From Kaistella solincola (GTDB lineage: Bacteria; Bacteroidota; Bacteroidia; Flavobacteriales; Weeksellaceae), in assembly GCF_000812875.1 (NCBI RefSeq), contig NZ_JSYK01000002.1, positions 248,001 through 312,000 on the forward strand: a stretch of DNA of 64,000 nucleotides. Reading direction: 5' to 3'. Shown piece by piece: positions 7,634-16,031 of the stretch; positions within the stretch are counted from its first letter, which is position 1, and every line of letters begins with the position of its first letter. A program made the translations under genes and the position numbers. The notes under the pieces are model-generated. The model was given only the letters and a program-made list of their open reading frames with translations. It ran no database searches and was not told the origin of the DNA.

Positions 7634-8827
7634 TTAGTTTCCTAAAACTTCTTTTACCTTATTAGCAGCTTCTTCCAAAGTGATTACCGAATGCACCGGC
7701 AAACCAGAATCATCGATGAGTTGTTTCGCTTCAATCGCATTTGTTCCTTGCAAACGCACGATCAAAGGAACTGGTAAACTTCCCATCGCTTTGTAAGCGT
7801 CCACAATTCCCTGTGCAACACGGTCGCAACGAACGATACCACCGAAAATATTAATCAAGATTGCTTTTACATTCGGGTCTTTCAAAATAATTCCGAAAGC
7901 TTTCTGAACTCTTTCAGCGTCAGCAGTTCCACCAACGTCAAGGAAGTTTGCTGGGTTACCACCGGATAATTTAATGATATCCATGGTCGCCATTGCAAGG
8001 CCCGCACCGTTCACCATACAGGCAACGTCACCGTCAAGCTTCACGAAGTTAAGACCAGCTTCTCCGGCTTCAACATCGGTTGCATCTTCTTCTCTTGTAT
8101 CTCTTAGTTCAGCCAAATCTTTGTGACGGAAAAGAGCGTTGTCATCCAAAGAAACTTTTGCATCAACAGCGATAATTCGGTTATCAGAAGTTTTCAAAAC
8201 CGGGTTGATTTCAAATAAACTTGCATCAATACCAACATAAGCGTTGTAAAGTGAAGTGATGAATTTCACAAAATCTTTATGTGCAGCACCGCTCAAACCT
8301 AAGTTAAAAGCGATTTTTCTCGCCTGGAAACCTTGCAAACCAACACCCGGATCTACCACTTCATTGTGAATCAAGTGTGGCGTAACTTCTGCAACGTGCT
8401 CAATATCCATTCCACCTTCCGTAGAATAAACGATCATATTTTTTCCTTGTGCTCTGTCTAAAAGGATAGAAACATAAAACTCTTTAGTTTCACTTTCACC
8501 AGGGTAATACACATCTTCCGCCACCAAAACGAAGTTTACTTTTTTACCTTCTGCAGAAGTTTGTGGAGTCACCAACTGCATTCCGATAATATTTCCGGCA
8601 TTTTCCTTCAATTTTTCAATATTCGGGGAAAACTTTACGCCGCCGCCTTTACCACGGCCACCTGCGTGAACCTGTGCTTTTACCACCCAGCCTTCGTTAC
8701 CGTTCATTTCTGTCAGCTTGTTTGCTGCTTCTACAGCTTCGTCAACATTATTTGCGATAAAACCACGTTGGATATTTACGCCGTATTTTGCCAAAATTTC
8801 TTTCGATTGGTACTCGTGAAGATTCAT
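7634..8827 (-). CDS. sucC: Succinate-CoA ligase (ADP-forming), beta subunit
   Basis: A 397-residue beta subunit of succinyl-CoA synthetase, which makes ATP or GTP from succinyl-CoA in the citric acid cycle together with SucD. The N-terminal ATP-grasp domain starts MNLHEYQSKEIL and includes the GGRGKGGGVKF loop (about 57-67); the C-terminal ligase domain has NIFGGIVRCDRVA near residue 325 and ends with the usual amphipathic helix. Length is normal for the family (about 390-400). The partner sucD is not adjacent, which is common in Flavobacteriia. A TAnnTTTG box lies 39 bp upstream. Confidence 0.97.
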   Translation of the reverse strand: MNLHEYQSKEILAKYGVNIQRGFIANNVDEAVEAANKLTEMNGNEGWVVKAQVHAGGRGKGGGVKFSPNIEKLKENAGNIIGMQLVTPQTSAEGKKVNFVLVAEDVYYPGESETKEFYVSILLDRAQGKNMIVYSTEGGMDIEHVAEVTPHLIHNEVVDPGVGLQGFQARKIAFNLGLSGAAHKDFVKFITSLYNAYVGIDASLFEINPVLKTSDNRIIAVDAKVSLDDNALFRHKDLAELRDTREEDATDVEAGEAGLNFVKLDGDVACMVNGAGLAMATMDIIKLSGGNPANFLDVGGTADAERVQKAFGIILKDPNVKAILINIFGGIVRCDRVAQGIVDAYKAMGSLPVPLIVRLQGTNAIEAKQLIDDSGLPVHSVITLEEAANKVKEVLGN

Positions 8828-8865
8828 ATTATTTTTATTAAATATTTATTTTTTTAAAAGATGCA

Positions 8866-8873
8866 CAAATTTA
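8866..8873 (-). promoter_or_regulatory. -7 promoter box of sucC
   Basis: The minus strand reads TAAATTTG, matching TAnnTTTG, 39 bp before the sucC ATG. Confidence 0.5.
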
Positions 8874-8912
8874 AGAAAATTATGACGATAAAACGATAAA
8901 TACCAATTTTTT

Positions 8913-8998
8913 GGGCGCACATTTCCGCCCTCCATTCCCGCTTTTTTTATTTTTTTCTGCAAAAAAATAAAAAAGAGCTCCATTCAGGTCGGGGCGCA
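8913..8998 (-). repeat. Structured interspersed element, copy R1
   Basis: This element has GGGCGC at one end and GGGGCGC at the other (bounded on the opposite strand by GCGCCCC and GCGCCC). Its core is a perfect 14-bp A/T hairpin (8943-8956 with 8961-8974, loop CTGC). The flanks match copy R2 at 55062-55140 (shared parts include TCCGCC, CCCGCTTTTTT, AGAGCTCC and GTCGGGGCGC), but the R2 core has a different sequence. The rest of the 8828-9163 gap holds the sucC promoter, a small palindrome at 9047-9062 (TGCTG/CAGCA) and no gene. Confidence 0.65.
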
Positions 8999-9163
8999 GG
9001 TATTTTTTATTGCCGGATTTCCGCTCCAAATCAAAATGAAAAAATATGCTGCTAAAACAGCAAATTTTTTAAAATTGCGCATCACGCTAAAATGTCATAA
9101 TTTGTTGCTTTAACCAGAAATTTTCACCGCATCGGAACTTCCGAAGCCTCAGCTATTTAACAA

Positions 9164-10138
9164 ATGATTCTTAGAAAAAACAATAAAAAATGGGCGCTGA
9201 TTACAATTATCACAGCGCTGATCATCTTTCTCGCGCTTTTTCCCGTGCCGGCGCAAACACCGATAAAATATGTTGAGCGCAGCAGCGGCGAGGTAAAAAT
9301 CGAAAACGTTTACGGCGAAAACTGGCTCAACTGGCTCTACCACAATCCTGTGGGGCAGGCCACTTTGTGGGCGGTTGCTAAGCGAAAATTCGTTTCCTCC
9401 ATTTATGGCGACATGATGGACGATCCCTCCTCCGCCGAAGAAATTATGCCTTTTGTAAAAGAATACAAAGTAGATCTCAGCATCGCGCAGGAAAAAAAAT
9501 TCGGCTCTTTTAACGACTTTTTTGTCCGAAAGCTAAAACCCGAAGCGCGGCCCATTAATCTAGACTCTTTGGTCGTAATTTCACCCGCGGATGGTAAAAT
9601 TTTAGCCTATCAAAACCTCAAAAATTCAAATTTTTATATCAAAGGTTTAAAATTCAATGTCGCTTCATTTTTAGACAAGCCCGAACTGGCGAAAAAATAT
9701 GAAGACGGCGCGATGATCGTTTTCCGCCTTGCACCGCCGGATTATCACCGCTATCATTTCCCAATCAGCGGCACGGTACCGCGCAGCAATACCAAAATCG
9801 ACGGAGATTTTTATTCCGTAAATCCATTAGCGCTACGTAAAAAAGCCGAAATTTTCTGGCTCAATAAGCGGGAATTTGGCGTGATTAAAAGTCCGATTTT
9901 CGGTGACGTCATCATGTCGGAAGTTGGCGCCACAATGGTTGGCAGCATGATTCAGACTTATCAAAGTACACACGTAAAAAAAGGCGAGGAAAAAGGTTAT
10001 TTTAAATTCGGTGGCTCCACCGTTGTGCTTTTCTTTGAAAAAGACAAAATTACCATCGATGAAGATTTGCTGAAAAACACAGAAAAAGGCCTTGAAACCA
10101 CAATAAAAATGGGCGAAAGAATTGCCGAAAAAAAATAA
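9164..10138 (+). CDS. psd: Phosphatidylserine decarboxylase
   Basis: A 324-residue pyruvoyl-dependent decarboxylase that converts phosphatidylserine to phosphatidylethanolamine. It carries an N-terminal membrane helix (about residues 10-29). The catalytic triad is visible as Asp143 in SPADGK, His195/His198 in YHRYHFP and the self-cleavage Ser285 in the C-terminal GGST motif, which yields the short alpha chain with its pyruvoyl group. The FFVRKLKPEARPI block (119-131) is typical of the Psd family. Length fits the larger bacterial form. It is convergent with the EamA gene, only 11 bp away. Confidence 0.95.
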   Translation: MILRKNNKKWALITIITALIIFLALFPVPAQTPIKYVERSSGEVKIENVYGENWLNWLYHNPVGQATLWAVAKRKFVSSIYGDMMDDPSSAEEIMPFVKEYKVDLSIAQEKKFGSFNDFFVRKLKPEARPINLDSLVVISPADGKILAYQNLKNSNFYIKGLKFNVASFLDKPELAKKYEDGAMIVFRLAPPDYHRYHFPISGTVPRSNTKIDGDFYSVNPLALRKKAEIFWLNKREFGVIKSPIFGDVIMSEVGATMVGSMIQTYQSTHVKKGEEKGYFKFGGSTVVLFFEKDKITIDEDLLKNTEKGLETTIKMGERIAEKK

Positions 10139-10149
10139 TACCGACGAAC

Positions 10150-11010
10150 TTAATCTGCTGCTTTTTTTTCGTAAAAAGTCGTGGCAATTCCTGCCAAAAT
10201 AATTACACTTCCGATCATTTGAACGGTTGTAATTTTTTCATTCACAAAAATCGCTGCTAAAATAGTTGCAAAAATTGCCTGACTGAGCAGACTTAGGGAA
10301 ACGCGCGTCGCTCGCATACTTTGTGTAGCGTAACTTATTAAAAGCCACGCAATCAGCTGACAGACAATTCCCTGAACAAACAGTGAAATCCAAGCTTGAT
10401 CTGAAAATCCCAAAAACTGTTCACCGAAAATTACATTAACGAAAAAGAGGAAAACCGTACTGAAAATCATACTGTAGGTGATAAATGTAATAACTTCCAT
10501 TTTTTCTAAAACGGTTTTGCTTACCAAGATATACAGCGCATACAAAACACCAGAAAGAATCCCGAGGAAAAAAGCAGCATCAAACTGGAGATTCAAAATC
10601 GTTTCAAATCCTACAAAGATTGCCATTCCCAGCAGCGCAATTATTGTCCCCAGCCAAAAACTTTTCCGCGGACGGAAATTCAGGAAAAGAAGTGAGAAAA
10701 TTCCGACCCAAATGGGTGATAAATTTGTTAATAAAGTAGCCTGCGTTGCCGAAGAATTCTGAATTGAAATATTCCAGACGGCAATATCCGAAGCGAATAA
10801 AACTCCACAAACCGCAATTGGAAAAAGCGTTTTTAAACTTTCAAGCTTTAGTTTGCCTTTGTAAATTGCAATCGGTAAAATAACAGCAGTTGCAATTGCC
10901 ATCCGGTAAAAAGCCGAAATCAAACCCGACGTAAGATTCATCCGCACAATTACGGGAAAAATGGAAATACATAAAATGCCTATAAATAAAGCAATTCTCG
11001 GCTTTGTCAT
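10150..11010 (-). CDS. EamA/DMT-family transporter
   Basis: A 286-residue membrane protein with ten predicted hydrophobic helices arranged as two EamA repeats of five, the layout of the drug/metabolite transporter superfamily. Recognisable pieces are the first-repeat segment LTNLSPIWVGIFSLLFLNFRPR and the second-repeat end FVNEKITTVQMIGSVIILAGI. Substrate unknown; relatives export amino acids or small metabolites. It is the last gene of the HMG-CoA reductase operon, three bases after the preceding stop. Inner membrane. Confidence 0.88.
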   Translation of the reverse strand: MTKPRIALFIGILCISIFPVIVRMNLTSGLISAFYRMAIATAVILPIAIYKGKLKLESLKTLFPIAVCGVLFASDIAVWNISIQNSSATQATLLTNLSPIWVGIFSLLFLNFRPRKSFWLGTIIALLGMAIFVGFETILNLQFDAAFFLGILSGVLYALYILVSKTVLEKMEVITFITYSMIFSTVFLFFVNVIFGEQFLGFSDQAWISLFVQGIVCQLIAWLLISYATQSMRATRVSLSLLSQAIFATILAAIFVNEKITTVQMIGSVIILAGIATTFYEKKAAD

Positions 11011-11013
11011 TTT

Positions 11014-11274
11014 CTAATACTTTCTGCCCACATCTTTACAGATTTCCAGATATTCTTCCGGCATTTTCGAGAAATAACTTTGCTCAAAATATTCGTCGGT
11101 ATGTGGAATATAAATGCTGTATTTTTTTCCCAACGGAATGAGCGGAATAAAAAACAGCTCCAGATAATTCTTGTAAACGGTGATGATTGCGTTTACCTCA
11201 AAACCATTTTTCATGATTTTGCGCGTTTCTTTACCGACCGGTTTTTTATTCAGTCCGAAAATGAAGAAAAACAT
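11014..11274 (-). CDS. Small protein resembling zinc-ribbon family but lacking the cysteines
   Basis: An 86-residue protein whose start (MFFFIFGLNKK) and middle (ELFFIPLIPLGKKYSIYI) resemble the short zinc-ribbon proteins in which a CxxC pair precedes FFxIPxIPxGxKY. Here the expected cysteine pairs are absent; the only Cys is near the C-terminus. It is therefore either a degenerate member or a distinct family. The ATG shares one base with the DUF423 stop codon (TAATG), so translation is coupled. Function unknown. Confidence 0.7.
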   Translation of the reverse strand: MFFFIFGLNKKPVGKETRKIMKNGFEVNAIITVYKNYLELFFIPLIPLGKKYSIYIPHTDEYFEQSYFSKMPEEYLEICKDVGRKY

Positions 11275-11660
11275 TAGATTTTATTTTTAGCAAAATAGAA
11301 AATAAGCATCGCCCAGGAAATAATCATCAGCAAACCACCGAACGGCGTCACCGGCCCGATAAATTTCGACGGAATTGCAGCAACTTCACTGAACGCTAAT
11401 AAATAAATGCTCACCGAAAAAATGAATGTACCGAGAATCATTAAAATCGAAATCCATTTTTCCGTTGTCGTTTCAAACTTTAAAATATAACCGACCACGA
11501 GTAAAAACAGCGCCGCGTACATTTGATATCTCACGCCGGTTTCGAAACTTACCAGTTTCTCTACGGAAATAACTTTCTTTAAAGCATGCGCGCCAAAAGC
11601 GCCTAATATAACGGAAACTAAACCGTAAACCGCTCCAATTATCAGCGTTGTATTTTTCAT
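11274..11660 (-). CDS. DUF423 membrane protein
   Basis: A 128-residue inner-membrane protein with four hydrophobic helices. The conserved N-terminal signature of DUF423, GAFGAHALKK, is at residues 21-30, and FxGPVTPFGG lies near residue 105. Length is normal for the family. The function is not established. It starts two bases downstream of the stop of the 56-aa membrane protein and overlaps the next gene by one base. Confidence 0.9.
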   Translation of the reverse strand: MKNTTLIIGAVYGLVSVILGAFGAHALKKVISVEKLVSFETGVRYQMYAALFLLVVGYILKFETTTEKWISILMILGTFIFSVSIYLLAFSEVAAIPSKFIGPVTPFGGLLMIISWAMLIFYFAKNKI

Positions 11661-11661
11661 T

Positions 11662-11832
11662 TTATATTTCTTTTAATTGATACATCAGGATTATTTTAGC
11701 GATAGCCGAAAATGCGCCGATCACGAGAAAAACCCAATAAAATTTCTTTGTTCTTGCAAAACCCGGATCTTTGGTGACTTTTAAAAAAATCCCAAAAACG
11801 ATCAATAAAGCGCCTAAAAAAATCTGAAACAT
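11662..11832 (-). CDS. 56-aa two-helix membrane protein
   Basis: A short reading frame of 56 codons with ATG at 11832 and TAA at 11664-11662. It encodes two hydrophobic segments (about residues 2-17 and 31-50) separated by the basic loop KVTKDPGFARTKK, so it is a hairpin membrane protein. It starts one base after the HMG-CoA reductase stop and ends one base before DUF423, which makes it a genuine operon member and not a gap. I do not recognise a family; function unknown. Confidence 0.75.
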   Translation of the reverse strand: MFQIFLGALLIVFGIFLKVTKDPGFARTKKFYWVFLVIGAFSAIAKIILMYQLKEI

Positions 11833-11833
11833 C

Positions 11834-13162
11834 TTAGTTATTTCTCAAATTGTTAAACTCAGTAATCACTTCGTGGTGCGTCACCGTACGGTTTTTAAAG
11901 TAATTCACAAAATGCTCTTTTTCAGCTTCCGTAGCACCGAGTTGATTTAAAATATTGAAAAGATGCATTTTCATGTGCCCTTTCTGAATTCCCGTTGTTA
12001 CTAAAGAACGCAGCGCGCCGAAATTTTGCGCCAGACCGGAAACCGCTAAAATGCTCATCAGCTCCTGCGCGGAAGGCTTTCCTAAAAGTGCTAAAGAAAA
12101 TTTCACCAGCGGATGTAAATTAGTTAAACCGCCGACAACACCCACGGAAATTGGCAAATCAATCCAGAACCTAAAGATTCCGTTATCGATCGTGCAATGC
12201 GTCAAGCTGGAATATTTGCCGTCTTTTGCGGCATATGCGTGTGCGCAGGCTTCGGTCGCTCGGAAATCATTTCCGGTGGCAATGACCACCGCATCCACGC
12301 CGTTCATAATTCCTTTATTGTGCGTCGTTGCGCGGTATGGTTCAATTTCTGCAATCGTTACGGCACGTTTAAATTTTGTTGCAAATTCTTCGTTGGAAAT
12401 TCCGCTGTCGTCCTTTAAATCTTCAATTTTACAGGAAACCTCAGCGCGCACGATACAATCCGGCGTGTAATTGGACAGAATATTCATCACAATTTGCAGC
12501 GAATTTTTTTCTTCCGGCGTAAAATCTTCGTCTTTTTCAACCTCTTCTTTCAGCGTTTTCCCAAATTGTTCCAGGCAGGAATTAATGAAATTCGCGCCCA
12601 TAGAATCCACGGTATCAAAACTCGCACGCAGCTGAAAATAATCTTCCAAATCGGCAGTTTTATCGATGAGGCGAATATTTAAAATTCCGCCGCCGCGGTT
12701 GCGCATATTTTTGGTGATTTCCTCGGTCGCTTCAAAAAGTTTTTTCTTTAGTTTGAAATTGAAAAAATGCAGCATTTTATGCGGCTCCACATTCATTATA
12801 AAATGCGTGTGGCCGAGTTTTTTGGTGTTGATGATGGTTGTTTTGAAACCGCCTTTATCGATCCAGAATTTAGCCGCTTTCGAAGCAGCAGCAACTACCG
12901 AACTTTCTTCAACCGCCATCGGTAACGCGAGCAATTTCCCATCGATGAGGAAGTTCGGCGCAATTCCGTAAGGCATATAAAAGTTAGAAATCGTGTTTTC
13001 GGAAAATTCTTCGTGGAGTTTTTGCAAAGTGTGATCGCCGTTCCAGTATTGGTGCAGAATTTGCTCGTAACTGCGGTCTTCATTAAGATATTCTTTGATG
13101 AGCCAATCTATTTTTCTTTGTTTTGAGAGTTTAGAAAAGCCTTCAACCGGTTGGTGATTCAT
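11834..13162 (-). CDS. mvaA: Hydroxymethylglutaryl-CoA reductase, class II (degradative-type)
   Basis: A 442-residue HMG-CoA reductase. In Flavobacteriia it makes mevalonate for isoprenoid synthesis. Class II features are the block PYGIAPNFLIDGK and the substrate motif PMAVEESSVVAAASKAAK (about residues 80-97), the nucleotide/substrate segment IATGNDFRATEACAHAYAA, and a catalytic His near the C-terminal LFNILNQLGATEAEK segment region. It lacks any membrane anchor. It heads a five-gene operon with four small or membrane genes, and a TATCTTTG box lies 20 bp upstream. Cofactor preference (NADH or NADPH) cannot be read from the sequence. Confidence 0.95.
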   Translation of the reverse strand: MNHQPVEGFSKLSKQRKIDWLIKEYLNEDRSYEQILHQYWNGDHTLQKLHEEFSENTISNFYMPYGIAPNFLIDGKLLALPMAVEESSVVAAASKAAKFWIDKGGFKTTIINTKKLGHTHFIMNVEPHKMLHFFNFKLKKKLFEATEEITKNMRNRGGGILNIRLIDKTADLEDYFQLRASFDTVDSMGANFINSCLEQFGKTLKEEVEKDEDFTPEEKNSLQIVMNILSNYTPDCIVRAEVSCKIEDLKDDSGISNEEFATKFKRAVTIAEIEPYRATTHNKGIMNGVDAVVIATGNDFRATEACAHAYAAKDGKYSSLTHCTIDNGIFRFWIDLPISVGVVGGLTNLHPLVKFSLALLGKPSAQELMSILAVSGLAQNFGALRSLVTTGIQKGHMKMHLFNILNQLGATEAEKEHFVNYFKNRTVTHHEVITEFNNLRNN

Positions 13163-13181
13163 TGAAAATATTTTTGAAATT

Positions 13182-13189
13182 CAAAGATA
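13182..13189 (-). promoter_or_regulatory. -7 promoter box of the HMG-CoA reductase operon
   Basis: The minus strand reads TATCTTTG, a full TAnnTTTG match, 20 bp before the ATG at 13162. Confidence 0.6.
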
Positions 13190-13232
13190 GGAAATATGGG
13201 TGAGGTAAGTGGCGGCGCTCCCAGGAATTGTG

Positions 13233-13265
13233 CACAAAAAAACCGCCAAAAATTTCCGGCGATTT
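13233..13265 (-). terminator. Terminator after the ABC-F gene
   Basis: On the minus strand a short hairpin CGCC/GGCG with an A/T-rich loop is followed directly by GTTTTTTT. The stem is only four G/C pairs, so it is a weaker candidate. Confidence 0.5.
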
Positions 13266-13292
13266 CGATGATTTTTTTGATTTTAGCTAAAA

Positions 13293-15212
13293 TTATTCCA
13301 GCTGTGCGCCAATATATTCCCATTCTTCCAAAGCCAAATCGAGTTCCGCTTTTTTCGAATTATAAATTTCTAAAGTTTCTTCCGACGGATTTTCAGAAGT
13401 AAAAGTGGCTTCCATTTCCTCGATTTTCAGCTCTAAATCCGAAATTTTTTCTTCTACTTTTTTGATTTTATTTTGAAGGTTTTTTTGGTCTTTAGAAACG
13501 ATCTCCACCTTTTTTTCAATTGGTTTTTCAACCACTTTCGGTGCTGGCTCATTTCGCAGTTCCTGAAGTTTTGATTTTTCTGCAGAAACTTCACGGATGC
13601 TTTCTTTCTGACGGAAAGCCAAATACTCATTAATATCGCCCAAAAACTCCTTCATTCTCCCATCGCGAAATTCGAAAATTTTGTCGCTTAAGCCCTGTAA
13701 AAATTCGCGGTCGTGGGAAATAACAATCAAAGTTCCTTCAAATTTTTGCAGCGCGAGCTTGATAATTTCCTTGGACTGAATATCGAGGTGATTGGTCGGC
13801 TCATCCATGATTAACGTGTTGAAGGGGCGCAGCAAAAGTTTACACAAAGCCAGACGGTTTCTTTCGCCACCGGAAAGGACTTTGGTTTTTTTCTGCACAT
13901 CTTCTCCTTGAAAAAGGAAACTTCCGAGCAAATCTCGCACTCGTGGGCGCGTTTCTTCGGTTGCAGAATCTTCAGCTTCTTCCAAAACGGTTTTATTCGG
14001 CGTTAAAACTTCTTCCTGATTTTGCGCAAAATAACCGATGTTTACGTTGTGACCGAGATTCCATTCACCGGAATAATCGGTGATTTCACCGGCTAAAATT
14101 TTAGCTAAAGTTGTTTTCCCCTGACCGTTCTGGCCCAAAAGCGCGATGCGATCGCCCCGTTCTACAAAGAAATCTACGTGATCGAAAATCTGTTTTTTTC
14201 CGTAGGCTTTGCCCAAATTTTTCGCTTCAAAAACCACTTTCCCGGGAACGACAGACTGCACGAAACGGATGTTGAATTTCGAAACGTCATCGTTATCAAT
14301 TTCAATGCGGTCAATTTTATCGAGTTTTTTAATCAAAGACTGCGCGAAGGAAGATTTTGTTGCGGAAGCACGAAAACGGTTGATATTATCTTCCATTTGT
14401 TTAATTTCCACATCCTGATTTTTCTTCGCCTGAATGAGTTTTTCTTTGCGCTCTTTGCTGAGCTCCAGATATTTGGTGTAATTGGCTTTGTAATCATCAA
14501 CTTTTTTATTGTTGATATCGAAAGTCCGGTTACAAACCGAAGTCATAAATTGCTTGTCGTGACTCACCAAAACGATGGATCCCGGATAATCTTTCAGAAA
14601 ACTTTCCAGCCAGATAATGGATTCCATATCCAGGTGATTCGTTGGTTCATCCAGCAACATCAAATCATTTTTCTGCAAAAGAAGTTTCGCAAGTTCAATT
14701 CGCATTCTCCAGCCACCGGAAAATTCATCGGTTATTTTATGAAAATCATCGGCTTTAAAACCTAAACCTAACAGAATTTTCTCCACATCACCTTCCAAAT
14801 TATACGCGTCATAATGCATCAAAAGATCATTAAGCTCGGTCATTTTATGGATGAGATTTTCGTAGTAATCGCTTTCATAATCGGTGCGCGTCGCCAGTTG
14901 CTCGTTCACATCATCCAGCTCATTTTTCATCGCATTAATCTGCTCAAAAGCCTGCATGGTTTCATCCCAAACGGTTCTGCCTTTCACAAAATCAAGATCC
15001 TGTTTCAGAAAACCCATGGTTACATTTCCTTCCGGAACGATGGAGCCTTCGTAGAAATTAATTTCGCCGGTAATCATCTTCAACAAGGTGGATTTTCCCG
15101 CACCGTTTTTCCCAACCAAACCGATTTTATCATCTTTCTTGATTGTAAAATTGACGTTTTGGAAAAGATAATTTCCCGAGTGATGAAGACCTAAACTTTG
15201 AACCGAAATCAT
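13293..15212 (-). CDS. ABC-F family ATPase
   Basis: A 639-residue protein with two ABC ATPase domains in tandem and no membrane segment, the ABC-F layout that acts on ribosomes or in translation regulation. Domain 1 has Walker A GKNGAGKST (35-43), signature SGGWRMR and Walker B LMLLDEPTNHLDM; domain 2 has GQNGQGKTT, SGGERNR and LIMDEPTNHLDI. The linker between them contains the basic P-site tRNA interaction motif region (about 245-290), and the C-terminal 100 residues form a Glu/Lys coiled coil. Subfamily is not certain (Uup/EttA-like rather than a resistance type). A promoter box lies 39 bp upstream. Confidence 0.93.
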   Translation of the reverse strand: MISVQSLGLHHSGNYLFQNVNFTIKKDDKIGLVGKNGAGKSTLLKMITGEINFYEGSIVPEGNVTMGFLKQDLDFVKGRTVWDETMQAFEQINAMKNELDDVNEQLATRTDYESDYYENLIHKMTELNDLLMHYDAYNLEGDVEKILLGLGFKADDFHKITDEFSGGWRMRIELAKLLLQKNDLMLLDEPTNHLDMESIIWLESFLKDYPGSIVLVSHDKQFMTSVCNRTFDINNKKVDDYKANYTKYLELSKERKEKLIQAKKNQDVEIKQMEDNINRFRASATKSSFAQSLIKKLDKIDRIEIDNDDVSKFNIRFVQSVVPGKVVFEAKNLGKAYGKKQIFDHVDFFVERGDRIALLGQNGQGKTTLAKILAGEITDYSGEWNLGHNVNIGYFAQNQEEVLTPNKTVLEEAEDSATEETRPRVRDLLGSFLFQGEDVQKKTKVLSGGERNRLALCKLLLRPFNTLIMDEPTNHLDIQSKEIIKLALQKFEGTLIVISHDREFLQGLSDKIFEFRDGRMKEFLGDINEYLAFRQKESIREVSAEKSKLQELRNEPAPKVVEKPIEKKVEIVSKDQKNLQNKIKKVEEKISDLELKIEEMEATFTSENPSEETLEIYNSKKAELDLALEEWEYIGAQLE

Positions 15213-15250
15213 AAGATTTAATACTAATTGATGAGTGAATTTTCGAGGTG

Positions 15251-15258
15251 CAAAAATA
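15251..15258 (-). promoter_or_regulatory. -7 promoter box of the ABC-F gene
   Basis: The minus strand reads TATTTTTG, matching TAnnTTTG, 39 bp before the ATG. Confidence 0.5.
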
Positions 15259-15356
15259 GTGAAACTAATTGAATTACAGACTATCCTGGAATCAGATGGT
15301 AATCAGTTTTTTAGCAAGAAAAGTTTTGCCGAGAAAGAAAAAGATAATTTGAAAAA

Positions 15357-15379
15357 TTTGCCGCTATTTCGGCTAGAAA
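15357..15379. repeat. Short palindromic motif copy (GCCG-CTATTT-CGGC)
   Basis: GCCGCTATTTCGGC (15360-15373) is a perfect 4-bp stem with a six-base loop. The identical 14-mer occurs in the flippase gene at 60006-60019. Confidence 0.6.
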
Positions 15380-15519
15380 TTTCCTTTTAGCAAATGGCAA
15401 TATTTTGAAAACTTAAACTAAAAAACGCGGTGAAGAAAAATTGATAAAATTTGCCCTTTTAACGACCTATTTTTCAGGAATAGAAATTGAATATTGCGCG
15501 GTTACTGAGATGCTAAAAA

Positions 15520-15680
15520 TAAAAGAATCCACCGATGAAAGTGGATTCTAAAAAACACAAATGATGAAAAAAAATTTATTCTTTGCTTTCGCAAGCATTT
15601 GAACACTGCAAATATTAGCAATTTTTTCATCATAGCAAAATGTTTTTATTAAAAAGATAACTGTTTAATCTTTTTAATCG
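15520..15680 (-). other. Structured non-coding segment with three perfect inverted repeats
   Basis: Within the gene-free stretch 15259-15976 there are three perfect inverted repeats in a row: AGAATCCAC/GTGGATTCT (15524-15532 with 15541-15549), ATGATGAAAAAA/TTTTTTCATCAT (15561-15572 with 15622-15633) and TTAAAAAGAT/ATCTTTTTAA (15649-15658 with 15668-15677). On the minus strand the first is followed by TTTTATTTTT and could end a small transcript. The rest of the gap (15681-15976) is A/T-rich with no coding frame that I can support. No known RNA family is recognised. Confidence 0.45.
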
Positions 15681-15976
15681 GTTTTTGTTACCTCCGAAGC
15701 CGACTAAAGTAGAATAAAATCTGCGTAAAAGCCTTTCTGTCAGTATGAAGTTTAATATGTCTCGAGTGAGCTCAAACTTTGCTTAAATTTATTTTGTTTA
15801 AACCTGTTTTAAATTTAAAAATTTCCGAAAAAATGCCAATTTAGCATGTTATTTTCCGTTTTGCGTTTTTCGTTTTTTAAAATTAACAGCGATTTTCAGG
15901 TTTAAATATAATTGTAAAAAAAGTATGTTTAAAAAAACAGAGCTTTCACCATTTATTTTTACAGAAAATAAAAAGC

Positions 15977-16012
15977 AAAACCACCGGCAAAAGTGTGCGG
16001 TGGTTTTTTTTA
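15977..16012 (-). terminator. Terminator after clpB
   Basis: A perfect 10-bp stem AAAACCACCG/CGGTGGTTTT (15977-15986 with 15998-16007) is followed on the minus strand by GCTTTTTATTTT; it also has a T-run on the plus strand. Confidence 0.8.
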
Positions 16013-16031
16013 AAAATTTATTGAAATTCTG

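Noticed and set aside
10225-10265. Word CGCTGCTAAAATAG in the EamA gene and GCCGCTAAATCATC in valS as further short-motif copies
   Set aside because: They match only 9-11 bases and lack the second arm, so chance or codon use explains them.
15561-15602. Plus-strand 13-codon frame MMKKNLFFAFASI that looks like a Phe-rich leader peptide
   Set aside because: No plus-strand biosynthetic gene follows (the next genes are on the minus strand), and the frame is part of a perfect inverted repeat.
15500-15635. Minus-strand 44-codon frame with a signal-like start (MMKKLLIFAVF)
   Set aside because: A terminator hairpin lies inside the frame and the peptide has no recognisable mature part.
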